A model generated the notes under the pieces. The model was not told the origin of the DNA. It did no database searches and saw only the letters and a list, made by a program, of their open reading frames with translations. Positions 23,953-36,095 of a stretch of DNA of 64,000 bases are shown in pieces. Origin of the DNA: Selaginella tamariscina. Taxonomy: Eukaryota; Streptophyta; Lycopodiopsida; Selaginellales; Selaginellaceae. The translations under genes were made by a program, and so were the position numbers. The DNA lies in contig PUQB01000097.1 in assembly GCA_003024785.1 (NCBI GenBank), forward strand, positions 193,804-257,803. The letters run 5' to 3'. Every line of letters starts with the position of its first letter. The first letter of the stretch is position 1.

Positions 23953-24658
23953 ATGGCGGTAGTACAACAGATTGTCGTCATAGACGTGCCACCACCCAAA
24001 TTCACCAGCCAAGAGTTTTACCTTTGGTGGGTAAAGATAGAACTCTACCTAGAAGACATGGAGCTTTGGGAGATCGTGTCTGGCACCAAAGCCAAGCCCA
24101 CGACTCCTGTTGTTGACATAGCCACATGGGAGAAGAAGGATCGCAAAGCCAAAGGGTAAACTTTTCAATGCCCTAGAGCAACACGAGTTCCAAATAGTGG
24201 TGCGTTGTAAAAGTGTTGCCGAAGTCTGGACATCCCTCAAGGCAACATACGAGGCTCCACAAGCTAGCAACCGCATTTACCTCAAGCAGAAGTTGTTCAG
24301 CACCGTTATGACTGAGGGAGACTCTCTCCTTGATCATGTTGGCAAGGTAAGAGCCATATTGGACGCCCTCCAAGGTACTATGGACGAGGTTGAGGAGTGC
24401 GAGTACATTTGTGCTTGCTTCCCCCTCATATGACTCACTCGTCTCTGCCAAACTACTCCACTCAAGTTGGTTGAGGTCCAAGAGACATTGCAAGACCTTG
24501 ACACTCGACAAAAGAACACGGAGCAGTAGCCAAGCACTACCCTCTTCACGGCAATGCACAAGGGGAAACATAATGAGGACATTAGCTCATCTAGCTCACC
24601 AAGGCGGAAATCCAAGCCCAAGGTGAAGTGTTCTCACTGTAAGAAGAAAGGCCACGAG
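23953..24658 (+). pseudogene. Copia Gag, frame-broken, cut inside the zinc knuckle
   Basis: Starts MAVVQQIVVIDVPPPKFTSQ, then YLWWVKIELYLEDMELWEIV and, in another frame, VWTSLKATYEAPQASNRIYL (copia Gag capsid). The CCHC knuckle begins CSHCKKKGHE and is interrupted exactly there by gypsy element A. The remaining ETKC lies at 43338-43349. Confidence 0.8.
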
Positions 24659-25271
24659 TGTCACGACCCGATACAGGATACAGGATTCCGGATACAGAAT
24701 TGGGTTGCATGACTTTCCCACAGGATATTCCTACCAGGATTCCGGACACAGATATGGTTGCAGGATATTCCTACAGGATATGCCACAGGATATGCTAGAG
24801 GATAAGGGACATGTGGACTCATCTTAGCCTTGCATGCATGCAGTCACTTTGCATGCATGCAACCACTTTTAGCACTCATGCCTAGATTAGCTCTTGGAGT
24901 TGTGAGCATAAAAGCTCCGACCTAATTGTTGTACAATAGTTACTTACTATCAACACCAGTCTTACTACGATCAATCTCGTCTTGTCTTGTTCTTGTCTTG
25001 TTTCCTGTCCTGTCCTATCTCGCTCCTGTTTCCTATCCTGTTCCTGGATCTGTCCTCCTGTCTTGTTCCGGATCCTGTCCTGTTTCTGTCTTGTTCCTGG
25101 ATCCTATCCTGCGCCTTCCTGTCTTGCTCCCGGATCCTATCCTGATCCTGTCTTGCTCCTGATCGTCCTGTTCCTGTTCCTAGTTCCTGTCTGTCTCGGT
25201 CCTGTCCTGAGTCAAGCCTTCCTGTTCTTGGAATCCTGTTCTCTTCCTGGTTCCTGGATCGTGGCTTGACA
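24659..25271 (+). repeat. Gypsy A 5' LTR
   Basis: 613 bp. U3 is dense in 'acaggattcc' phrases, followed by a GCATGCATGC stretch, a TATA-like 'cataaaag', and an R/U5 made of 'cctgtcctgttcctg'-type pentamer repeats. Confidence 0.92.
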
Positions 25272-25359
25272 GTTTGATAGTAACTTTTCATAGTCTCTCG
25301 TTTCCAGCTACTTTTTTTGATTCTTTTCCTTCGTTTTCCTCCTTTTTCTTTCATAGATC

Positions 25360-26320
25360 ATGGCTGATTTTGAGCGCTTTCAACGAGCACCAAATGTTAC
25401 TTCATGAGCTGGCCACTTTGCGCCAAGTGGTCACCGACTGCAAGGTTCCACCAATGCGGCACATGCAGCTGCTGATGCATCCTCCAAGGCTGCTGCGCAG
25501 GCTCTCTCAGGCATCGGTGGTTCCCTCTTCATCAACTTTTCTTCGGAGCCGAAGGTTAGCATGCCAGAGAAGTTCAGTGGTAATCGTGCCGATTTCCAAG
25601 GTTTCCTGAATCAGATCCGGCTCTTGATCCGTATGCAACCACGGCGCTACTCGACTGATGCTCAAAAGGTGGCTTTTGGCATCCTTACTAAGTGGATCTC
25701 CACGGGCTTGGGTTGCCCCCTTGCTGGAGCGTGACGACCCATTGATGGAAGACTTTGAAGGTTTCGTGGCTGCCTTTGAAGCCTGTTTGGAGATCCTGAT
25801 AAGTACGTTTCATGCACGAAGTTACGGAAGCTCACTCAAGGATCCCGACCAGCTTCCGTCTATGCATCCGAATTTCAGCAACTTTGCACGAACATTCCAT
25901 GGGACGAGACTGCATTGATCGAACACTTCCGTTTTGGGTTGAGGGATGACGTGAAGGACCTTCTCCTTACGTTACCGGATGCCCAAACATTAGCGGAGAT
26001 CATGCAACAAGCTGTTCGTTGCGACAACCGTTTGTTCGAGCGTCGTCAAAAGATCCCGTCAGCAGTTCCTGCAAACCAATCCTGCAGCTGTGGTACATGT
26101 TCCTGCACCACCTTCTGGAGTAGTTCCTATGGAGGTTGAGAAATCCAAGTGGCTCTCTTTCCGCTGCTGAGAAGCAACGTCGCCAGTGAGAACCTGTGCT
26201 TGTATTGTGGTGGAGCAGGACACAAGGTGGCAGATTGTCCTATTAAAGCCAGGAACTTCAAGACGCGTGAAGTTGAAGCTGAAGTTCAGTCGGAAAACTC
26301 CAATGTCCACTTCGTCTAGG
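25360..26320 (+). pseudogene. Gypsy A Gag (degenerate)
   Basis: Same Gag as in copies B and C (starts MADFE), broken by several 1-2 bp indels (for example about 25374, 25438, 25675, 25795). The stop-codon context at its end is the same as in the other copies. Confidence 0.85.
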
Positions 26321-27761
26321 AGCCGCGAAGTTGGACGTAGGTGCAGGCTCCATTGGTGCTGCTCATACCATCCATCACTTAAGTTTCCTGTACACATTCA
26401 TCTTAATAATCGAGAGCTCATGGAGTTTGCCTTGTTAGACACTGGTGCAAATGCATGCTTCATGGATGACACTTTTGCAACTCAACATGGCATTTCGGTG
26501 GTGAAGTTGAAGCGTGCAGTTCCTGTAGAGGTGGCCGATGGGCGTCTGATTGCTTCTGGCGCAGTTACCCATATACCGAACCTCTCTCCTGCAGTTATGG
26601 CACATTCAACTGTTCAATTTCCTTCAACTTGATCAAGACTCGGTCGACTCCCATCATTTTGGGCATGCCATGGTTCGTTGTTGCAAATCCGCAGATGGAG
26701 GTCTAGGACACTCACGTTTTCCTCTCCGACAGTTAGGATCAATCCTGTACCTTCCTGTGTGCAGGATACATCCTTAGTATCTGAGGCAGTACAAGCTACA
26801 GGATTGACCATGCCTGTTCCTGTACCAGTGTTGAAGACTCCTCCTCGACAGGATTCACCTCATGTTAGTTCCTCAGCACATCCAGGCTCTCTCCATTCCT
26901 GTTTTCCCCACTCCTGCGCAACCAAGACTCCTGTACAGGATTCTTCCAAACCTATACACTCGTCAACATCCACACATGTTTTTTCCAATCCTGCCTCTTT
27001 TTGTTACCCTGCTTTTGTTCCACCCTCCAAGATCCTCCTCTTTTCCAGTCACAGCTTCCTCCTTCTCCTCTCCGAGTTCTTACCACTACCATGCATGAAC
27101 TCGCCACTGATCCTGCTCCTTTCCACCTTTTTGCCTTTTAAGTAACTCCTACGTCCTCTTTACCTTTCCTATATCCGATTCTCCTATTTTTCAATCTCCT
27201 TCTCCTACTCCTTTTCCTTTTCCTTCTCCTCCTTCTTCCCTACCATCCAAATATCACGCTTTAAGGACGTTTTTGACAAGCACAAGGCTGCAGTTCTTCC
27301 TGTTCACAGGTCCTACGACTGTCCTATTGATCTTGCGGAAGAAAGACTCCACCGTTCGGACCGATTTATGCATTGTCACCCACGGTTGGAGGTTCTTCGT
27401 CAGTACATCGAGTACAACTTGGCATCCGGCTTCATTCGTCACTCAAAGTCTCCTGCAGGAGCGCCTATCTTCTTTGTCAAGAAGAAGGATGGGAGTTTAT
27501 GTTTGGTTGTGGACTACAGGGGTTTGAATCAAGTCACCATTCGGAATCGGTACCCGTTGCCATTGATCCCGGAACTTCTCGATTGGCTGCGAGGAGCAAA
27601 GGTGTTCACGAAGATCGACTTACGAGGGGCCTACAACCTTGTACTGATTCGTTCCGGCGATGAGTGGAAGACTGCCTTTCGTACAAGGGTATGGACACTT
27701 TGAGTACACGATAATGCCTTTCGGCCTTACCAATGCCCAGCCATGTTCCAACACATGGTGA
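26321..27761 (+). pseudogene. Gypsy A pol, 5' part (protease, start of RT)
   Basis: Aspartic protease LLDTGANACFMDD, the Pro/Ser-rich linker and the start of RT ([20 protein letters not shown]) in broken frames. It is cut at the codons for FQHMV by element B. The last 5 bp, GGTGA, are the TSD. Confidence 0.85.
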
Positions 27762-28373
27762 TGTCACGACCCGATACAGAATACAGGATTCCGGATACAG
27801 GACATGGGTTGCAGGACTTTCCTACAGGATTCCGGATACAGGATATGGGTTGCAGGATTTTTCTACAGGATACTCCTACCAGGATTCCAGACACAGGATT
27901 CGGTTGCAGGATATTCCTACAGGATATGCCTAGAGGATAAGGGACATGTGGACTCATCTTAGCCTCTGCATGCATGCAACCACTTTTGCATGCATGCCTA
28001 GATTAGCTCTTGGAGTTGTGAGCATAAAAGCTCCGACCTAATTGTTGTACAATCAGTTACTATCAACACCAGTCTTACTACGATCAATCTTGTCTTGTCT
28101 TGTTTCCTGTCCTGTTCCTGTCTCGCTCCTATTTCCTGTTCTGTTCCTGGATCCTGTCCTGCTCCGGGATCCTGTCCTGTTCCTGTTTTGCTCCCGGATC
28201 CTACCCTGTGCTTTCCTGTCTTGCTCCCGGATCCTATCCTAATCCTGTCCCACTCCTAGATCCGTCCTGTTCCTATTCCTGGTTCCTGTCCTGCTCTCGG
28301 TCCTGTTCCTGAGTCAAGCCTTCATGTCCTTGGAATCCTGCTCTCTTCCTGTTTCCTGGATCGTGGCTTGACA
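27762..28373 (+). repeat. Gypsy B 5' LTR with predicted self-priming start
   Basis: 612 bp. TATA-like 'cataaaag' at 28023-28030. About 30 bp downstream the predicted RNA start is CAGTTACTATCAA (28054-28066), whose exact complement lies two bases after the LTR (28376-28388). No tRNA-type PBS is present. Confidence 0.85.
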
Positions 28374-28471
28374 GTTTGATAGTAACTGCTTCATAGTTCT
28401 CCGTTTTCCAGCTACCTTTTTCTTGATTCCTTTCCTTCATTTTCCTCCTTTTTTTTTTTCTTTCCTAGATC

Positions 28472-29449
28472 ATGGCTGATTTTGAGCATTTTCAACACGA
28501 GCACCAAATGCTACTTCATGAGCTGGCCACTTTGCGCCAAGTGGTCACCGACCTGCAAGGTTCCACCACTGCGGCACATGCAGCTGCTAATGCATCCTCC
28601 AAGGCTGCTGCGCAGGCTCTCTCCCAGGCATCGGTGGTTTCCTCTTCATCAAACTTTTCTTCGGAGCCGAAGGTTAGCATGCCAGAGAAGTTCAGTGGTA
28701 ATCGTGCCGATTTCCAAGGTTTCCTGAATCAGATCCGACTCTTGATCCGTATGCAACCACGGCGCTACTCGACTGATGCTCAAAAGGTGGGTCTTTTGGC
28801 ATCCTTACTAAGTGGATCTCCACGGGCTTGGGTTGCCCCCTTGCTGGAGCGTGACGATCCACTGATGGAAGACTTTGAAGGTTTCGTGGCTGCCTTTGAA
28901 GCATGTTTTGGAGATCCTGATAAGTACCGTTCTGCATGCACGAAGTTACGGAAGCTCACTCAAGGATCCCGACCAGCTTCCGTCTATGCATCCGAATTTC
29001 AGCAACTTTGCACGAACATTCCATGGGACGAGACTGCATTGATCGAACACTTCCGTTTTGGGTTGAGGGATGACGTGAAGGACCTTCTCCTTACGTTACC
29101 GGATGCCCAAACATTAGCGGAGATCATGTAACAAGCTGTTCGTTGCGACAACCGTTTGTTCGAGCGTCGTCAGGAAAGATCCCGTCAACAGTTCCTGCAA
29201 ACCAATCCTACAGCTGTGGTACATGTTCCTGCACCACCTTCTGGAGTAGTTCCTATGGAGGTTGAGAAATCCAAGCGTGGCTCTCTTTCCGCTGCCGAGA
29301 AGCAACGTCGTCGCAATGAGAACCTGTGCTTGTATTGTGGTGGAGCAGGACACAAGGTGGCAGATTGTCCTATTAAAGCCAGGAACTTCAAGACGCGTGA
29401 AGTCGAAGCCGAAGTTCAGTCGGAAAACTCCAATGTCCACTTCGTCTAG
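28472..29449 (+). pseudogene. Gypsy B Gag with premature stop
   Basis: Starts MADFEHFQHEHQ. An Ala/Ser-rich N-terminus is followed by a capsid domain (GFLNQIRLLIRMQPRRYSTD, GSPRAWVAPLLERDDPLM) like that of sushi/Tf1-type Gags and a CCHC knuckle CLYCGGAGHKVADC. The only break is a C-to-T nonsense change at 29129 (LAEIM*). Confidence 0.9.
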
Positions 29450-32400
29450 GAGCCGCGAAGTTGGATGTAGGTGCAGGCTCCATTGGTGCTGCTCATACCA
29501 TCCCGTCACTTAAGTTTCCTGTACACATTCATCTTAATAATCGAGAGCTCATGGAGTTTGCCTTGTTAGACACTGGTGCAAATGCATGCTTCATGGATGA
29601 CACGTTTGCAACTCAACATGGCATTTCGGTGGTGAAGTTGAAGCGTGCAGTTCCTGTAGAGGTGGCCGATGGGCGTCTAATTGCTTCCGGTGCAGTTACC
29701 CATGCTACCGAACCTCTCTCCTGCAGGTATGGCACATTCAACTGTTCAATTTCCTTCAACTTGATCAAGACTCGGTCGACTCCCATCATTTTGGGCATGC
29801 CATGGTTCGTTGTTGCAAATCCACAAATTGACTGGAGGTCTAGGACACTCACGTTTTCCTCTCCAACTTCTAGGATCAATCCTGTACCTTCCTGTGTGCA
29901 GGATACATCCTTAGTATCTGAGGCAGTACAAGCTACAGGATTGACCGTACCTGTTCCTGTACCAGTGTTGAAGACTCCTCCTTGACAGGATTCACCTCAT
30001 GGCAGTTCCTCAGCACATCCGCAGGCTCTCCCCATTCCTGTAAGTTTGCGGTGTCCTGTACAGGGTTCTTCCAATCCTGTATCAGTGTCGAAGGTTCCTC
30101 CTCAACAGGATCCACCTCATGTTGATTCGTCAGCACATTCGCAGGCTTCTTCCACTCTTGCGCAACCACGGACTCCTGTACAGGATTCTTCCAATCCTGT
30201 GTACACTCACGGTGTCTTGTACAGGATTCTTCCAATCCTGTACACTCATCAACAACCACACATGTTTTTTCCAATCCTGCTTCTTTCTGTTACCCTGCCT
30301 CTGTTCCATCCCCCAAGATCCTTCCTCTTTTTCAGTCACAGCTCCCTCCTTCTCCTCTCCGAGTTCTTACCACTACCATGCATGAACTCGCCACTGATCC
30401 TGCCCCCTTCCACCTTTTTGCTTTTCAAGTAACTCCTACGTCCTCTCCTACCTTTCCTGTATCCGACTCCCCTGTTTTTTCTCCTTCTCCTTCTCCTTCT
30501 CCTCCTTCTTCCCTACCATCCAAGTACCACGACTTTAAGGACGTTTTTGACAAGCACAAGGCTGCAGTTCTTCTTGTTCACAGGTCCTACGACTGTCCTA
30601 TTGATCTTGCGGAAGGAAAGACTCCACCATTCGGACCGATCGGTATCCGTTGCCATTGATCCCGGAACTTCTCGATCGGCTGCGAGGGGCAAAGGTGTTC
30701 ACGAAGATCGACTTACGAGGAGCCTACAACCTTGTACGGATTCGTCCCGGCGATGAGTGGAAGACTGCCTTTCGTACAAGGTATGGACATTTGAGTACAC
30801 GGTAATGCCTTTCGGCCTTACCAATGCCCCAGCTGTATTCCAACACATGGTGAACGACATTTTCCGTGACTTCTTGGACCAGTTTGTGGTGATCTACCTC
30901 GACGACATCTTGATTTTCTCCAAGGACCAGGCGGCACATGACAAGCATGTACGACTAGTTTTAGAGCGGCTTCGCGAGCATGGCCTGTACGCGAAGTTGG
31001 AGAAGTGTTTTTTCGATAGGGATTCGGTGGAGTTCTTGGGCTACATCGTCTCTCCTGCTGGCGTTTCCATGGACATGCACAAGGTGAAGACCATCGTGGA
31101 GTGGGAGAGGCCCAAGTCGGTACGAGATGTACAATGTTTCCTTGGCTTTGCAAACTTCTACAGGCGGTTCATACAGGACTTCTCCAAGCGTGTACTTCCA
31201 CTCACAGAACTCACCAAGCGCACAGGACTTTTCTCTTGGTCCGACAAGGTGGAACACGCGTTCACAACACTCAAGGACGTTTTCACGACAGCTCCGATTT
31301 AGCACATCCTGACCCTTCTCATCCTTTCTTCATTGAAGCAGATGCCTCGGATTTTGCAGTAGGATCTGTCCTATCGCAAGTTGGAGAGGACAAGTTGCTT
31401 CATCCTGTAGCCTTTCACTCTCGTAAGTTCCTGTCGGCGGAGATCAACTACGAGATTCATGACAAGGAACTCAAGGCCATTGTGGATTCGTTTGAGGAAT
31501 GGCGGCATTTCCTGGAAGGTGCTGCCTGTACAAGTTCTTACGGATCACAAGAACCTGGAGTACTTTCAAACGGCTCGGGTCCTCAGCTGGCGACAGGCTA
31601 GGTGGGCAGAGTTCCTATCACGTTTTGACTTCGTCATCGTCTACAGGCCCGGCTTTCGGAATGGCAAGGCGGACGCATTGTCTAGGTGCTCTTACCTTGC
31701 ACCAAGCCCGGGCGATCCTGCATTTGACGGTCAAAGGCAAGTGTTGTTGGGTCCTGATCGTTTCCGGCTTGCGGCACTGCAGGTTCATCAGGCTCCAGCA
31801 AATTCAACACTCCTACAGGACGTTCGTTCGCAGTTGCCTACAGACGACTTGGGAAAGAATGTGTTCTCACACATTCATCCTGACGTTGCAAGTTCCTCTT
31901 CCTCCAGTTCCCGTCCAGACTACAACCTATTCACCATACAGGATGGACTCCTGTACCGGGAAGGTCTCCTGTACGTTCCTGTTGGTATTTCTAGGACTTG
32001 TGTGGTACAGGATTGTCATGATACCCCGGCTACAGGACATTTTGGTGTGGCCAAGACAGTGGAATTGGTGACTCGCAACTATTGGTGGCCTGGGTTGCGA
32101 GGTTTTGTGGAGAGGTTTGTACGGAGTTGTGACACTTGTAGCAGGTCGAAGATGCCTCATCATGCACCCTCTGGTCTTCTTCGTCCTCTTCCTGTTCCGT
32201 CTGCTCCTTGGAGATCCATTTCTATGGATTTCCTCACAGATCTTCCTCCTTTTCGTGGATTTGATGCAGTTCTTGTGGTGGTTGACCGTTTCACCAAGCA
32301 GGCTCATTTCCTACCCTGCAACAAGACAGCTACAGGTCAGACAACTGCCGAGTTGGTGATCCGCGAGGTGTTCCGACATCATGGTCTTCCTGAGAGCATT

Positions 32401-33297
32401 GTTTCCGATCGAGGTCCACAATTCATGTCCAAGTTTTGGCGAGAGCTTCTTCGGAGTCTACAGGTCAAAGCGGATCTTTCTTCAGGATATCACCCACAAA
32501 CCGATGGGCAGTCCGAACGCACAATTCAGACCTTAGAACAGTATCTTCGTTGCTTCATCAGTTACCAGCAGGACAACTGGTTGGACCTCCTTCCAATGGC
32601 AGAGTTTGCCTACAACAACTCCATCCACGCATCTACAGGACAGACACCTTTCTTTGCTCTTACAGGCCACCATCCACGTTTTGACTTTGCTCCTACCGCT
32701 TCTCCTTCTTCCGCTCCTGCAGTACAGGATCGTCTTCAGCATCTTCGGCAGGTACAGGATGATCTCCAGGTTCATCTTCAACAGGCACAGGAAAGATACA
32801 AGCATCATGCTGATGCTCACCGACAGCCGGCACCTGCATACAAGATTGGTGATCTCGTGTGGCTTCTTCGTCGACACATTCGCACCAACAGGCCTTCTTC
32901 TAAGTTGGATTTTCAACGATTGGGCCCTTATAGGATTGTGGCGGAGGTAAATCCTGTAGCTTTCCGACTCGAGTTACCATCCACGGTGAAACTTCATCCT
33001 GTGTTTCACACCTCTTTGTTGGAGCCGTATCATCCTTCTTCTCTTCCTGGTCGTGTTTCTTCTCCTCCCCCTCCTGTGGTCATTGACACGGAACCTGAGT
33101 ACGAAGTCGCAGCCATCCTTGACTCTCGTCTTCATCGTCACCAACTCCAATACTTGGTGGATTGGAAAGGGTACCTGCCTACTGATCGCACTTGGGAACC
33201 TGCATCCAACTTACTCCATGCTTCTTCCAAGGTTACTGCCTTCCATCGGCATTATCCTGCTAAACCAGGTCCCAAGACTCGTGGAACTCGTCTTTAG
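29450..33297 (+). pseudogene. Gypsy B pol (protease-RT-RNase H-integrase-chromodomain), broken
   Basis: Protease LLDTGANA; RT with YLDDILIFS; RNase [17 protein letters not shown]2C2 finger and integrase core (MDFLTDLP, VSDRGPQFMSKFWREL, HPQTDGQSERTIQTLEQYL); C-terminal chromodomain YEVAAILDSR...LQYLVDWKGY...DRTWEPASNL. The 612-codon 3' half (31459-33297) is open. A deletion at about 30640 removes the first RT motifs. Confidence 0.92.
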
Positions 33298-33307
33298 GGA
33301 GGAGGTG
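33294..33307 (+). other. Gypsy B polypurine tract
   Basis: 'agggaggaggtgc' directly before the 3' LTR. Also present in A (42670-42682) and, inverted, in C (36085-36098). Confidence 0.75.
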
Positions 33308-33958
33308 CTGTCACGACCCGATACAGAATACAGGATTCCGGATACAGGACATGGGTTGTAGGACTTTCCTACAGGATTCCGGATACAGGATATGGGTTGC
33401 AGGATTTTCCTACAGGATACTCCTACCAGGATTCCAGACACAGGATTCGGTTGCAGGATATTCCTATAGGATATGCCTAGAGGATAAGGGACATGTGGAC
33501 TCATCTTAGCCTCTGCATGCATGCAATCACTTTTGCATGCATGCAACCACTTTTGCATGCATGCCTAGATTAGCTCTTGGAGTTGTGAGCATAAAAGCTC
33601 CGACCTAATTGTTGTACAATCAGTTACTATCAACACCAGTCTTACTATGATCAATCTTGTCTTGTCTTGTTTCCTGTCCTGTTCCTGTCTCGCTCCTATT
33701 TCCTGTCTCGCTCCTATTTCCTGTCCTGTTCCTGGATCCTGTCCTGCTCCGGGATCCTGTCCTGTTCCTGTTTTGCTCCCGGATCCTACCCTGTGCTTTC
33801 CTGTCTTGCTCCCGGATCCTATCCTAATCCTGTCCTACTCCTAGATCCGTCCTGTTCCTATTCCTGGTTCCTGTCCTGCTCTCGGTCCTGTTCCTGAGTC
33901 AAGCCTTCATGTCCTTGGAATCCTGCTCTCTTCCTGTTTCCTGGATCGTGGCTTGACA
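33308..33958 (+). repeat. Gypsy B 3' LTR
   Basis: 651 bp. It is nearly identical to the 5' LTR, apart from an extra copy of a roughly 20-bp GCATGCATGC-containing unit (33514-33560) and a short duplication in U5. Confidence 0.92.
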
Positions 33959-35517
33959 GGTGAATGACATCTTTCGTGACTTCTTGAACCAATTTGTGGT
34001 GATCTATCTCGACGACATTTTGATTTTCTCCAAGGACCAGGCAGCACATGACAAGCATATACGACTAGTTCTAGAGGGGCTTCGCGAGCATGGCCTGTAC
34101 GCGAAGTTGGAGAAGTGTTTTTTCGATAGGGATTCGGTGGAGTTCTTGGGCTACATCGTCTCTCCTGCTGGCGTTTCCATGGACATGCACAAGGTAAAGA
34201 CCATTATGGAGTGGGAGAGGCCCAAGTCGGTACGAGATGTACAATGTTTCCTTGGCTTTGCAAACTTCTACATGCGGTTCATACAGGACTTCTCCAAGCG
34301 TGTACTTCCACTCATGGAACTCACCAAGCGCACAGGGCTTTTCTCTTGGTCCAACAAGGCGGAACACACATTCACAACACTCAAGGACGCCTTCACGACA
34401 GCTCCGATTTTAACACATCCTGACCCTTCTCATCCTTTCTTCATTGAATCAGATGCCTCAGACTTTGTAGTAGGATCCGTCCTATCACAAGTTGGAGAAG
34501 ACAAGTTGCTGCATCCTGTAGCTTTTCACTCTCGTAAGTTCCTGTCGGCGGAGATCAATTACGAGATTCATGACACGGAACTCAAGGCCATTGTGGATTC
34601 GTTCGAGGAGTGGCGGCATTTCCTGGAAGGTGCTGCACATCCTGTACAAGTTCTTACAAATCACAAGAACCTAGAGTACTTTCAAACGGCCCGAGTTCTC
34701 AGTCGGCGACAGGCTAGGTGGGCGGAGTTCCTATCACGTTTTGACTTCGTCATCGTCTACAGGCCCAGTTTTCGGAATGGCAAGGCGGACACATTGTTTA
34801 GGCGCTCTTACCTTGCACCAAGCCCGGGCGATCCTGCATTTGACTGTCAAAGGCAAGTGTTGTTGGGTCCTGATCGATTCCGGCTTGTGGCACTGCAGGT
34901 TCATCAGGCTCCAGCAAATTCAACACTCCTACAGGACGTCCGTTCACAGTTGGCTACAGATGACTTGGCAAAGAATGTGTTCTCACACGTTCATCCTGAC
35001 GTTGCAAGTTCCTCTTCCTCCAGTTCCCGTCCAAATTACAAGCTGTTCACCATACAGGATGGACTCCTGTACCGGGAAGGTCTCCTGTACGTTCCTGTTG
35101 GTATTTCTAGGACTTGTGTGGTACAGGATTGTCATGATACCCCGGCTACAGGACATTTTGGTGTGGCCAAGACAGTGGACTTGGTGACTCGCAACTATTG
35201 GTGGCCTGGGTTGCGAGGTTTTGTGGAGAGGTTTGTACGGAGTTGTGACACTTGCAACAAGTCAAAGATGTCTCATCATACACCCTCTAGTCTTCTCTGT
35301 CCTCTTCCTGTTCCTTCTGCTCCTTGGAGATCCATTTCTATGGATTTCCTCATAGATCTTCCCCCTTCTCGTGGATTTGATGCAATTCTTGTGGTGGTTG
35401 ATCGTTTCACTAAGCAGGCTCATTTCCTACCCTGCAAAAAGACAGTTACAGGTCAGACAACTGCGGAGTTGGTGATCCGTGAAGTGTGTTCCGACATCAT
35501 GGTCTTCCTAAGAGCAT
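33959..35517 (+). pseudogene. Gypsy A pol, middle part (RT to integrase)
   Basis: Resumes after the GGTGA duplication with the RT core (FVVIYLDDILIFSKDQ), RNase H and the first part of integrase, open for more than 500 codons. It is cut by element C at the codons for ESI (TSD AGCAT at 35513-35517). Confidence 0.9.
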
Positions 35518-36084
35518 TGTCAAGCCACGATCCAGGAAACAGGAAGAGAGCAGGATTCCAAGGACATGAAGGCTTGACTCAGGAGCAGGACCGAGAGCAG
35601 GACAGGAACCAGAATAGGAACAGGACGGATCTAGGAGTAGGACAGGATTAGGATAGGATCCGGGAGCAAGACAGGAAAGACAGGATAGGATCCGGGAGCA
35701 AAACAGGAACAGGACAGGAAACAAGACAAGACAAGATTGATCGTAGTAAGACTGGTGTTGATAGTAACTGATTGTACAACAATTAGGTCGGAGCTTTTAT
35801 GCTCACAACTCCAAGAGCTAATCTAGGCATGCATGCAAAAGTGGTTGCATGCATGCAAAAGTGATTGCATGCATGCAGAGGCTAAGATGAGTCCACATGT
35901 CCCTTATCCTCTAGGCATATCCTGGGTAGGAATATCCTGCAACCGAATCCTGTGTCCGGAATCCTGGTAGGAGTATCCTGTAGGAAAATCCTGCAACCCA
36001 TATCCTGTATCCGGAATCCTGTAGGAAAGTCCTGCAACCCATGTCCTGTATCCGGAATCCTGTATTCTGTATCGGGTCGTGACA
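35518..36084 (-). repeat. Gypsy C 3' LTR
   Basis: 567 bp. Differs from the 5' LTR by a handful of single-base gaps and one short indel near 35927. Confidence 0.9.
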
Positions 36085-36095
36085 GCACCTCCTCC

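Larger units (their letters stand above)
27762..33958 (+). mobile_element. Ty3/gypsy chromovirus B, inserted in A
   Basis: 6197 bp with LTRs at 27762-28373 and 33308-33958 and TSD GGTGA (27757-27761 and 33959-33963). It is not autonomous: nonsense codon in Gag (29129-29131), a deletion of about 200 bp at the start of RT (about 30640), and 1-bp losses in the linker, at about 31299 and at about 31525. Confidence 0.95.

Noticed and set aside
24926-25162. Open frames with LLSCPVLF-type repeats in U5
   Set aside because: Translation of the 'cctgtcctgttcctg' pentamer repeats in the LTR, present in several frames and on both strands.
27762-27960. CRISPR-like array of 'acaggattcc' repeats in the LTRs
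   Set aside because: Spacing is irregular, the sequence is part of each LTR's U3, and the genome is eukaryotic.
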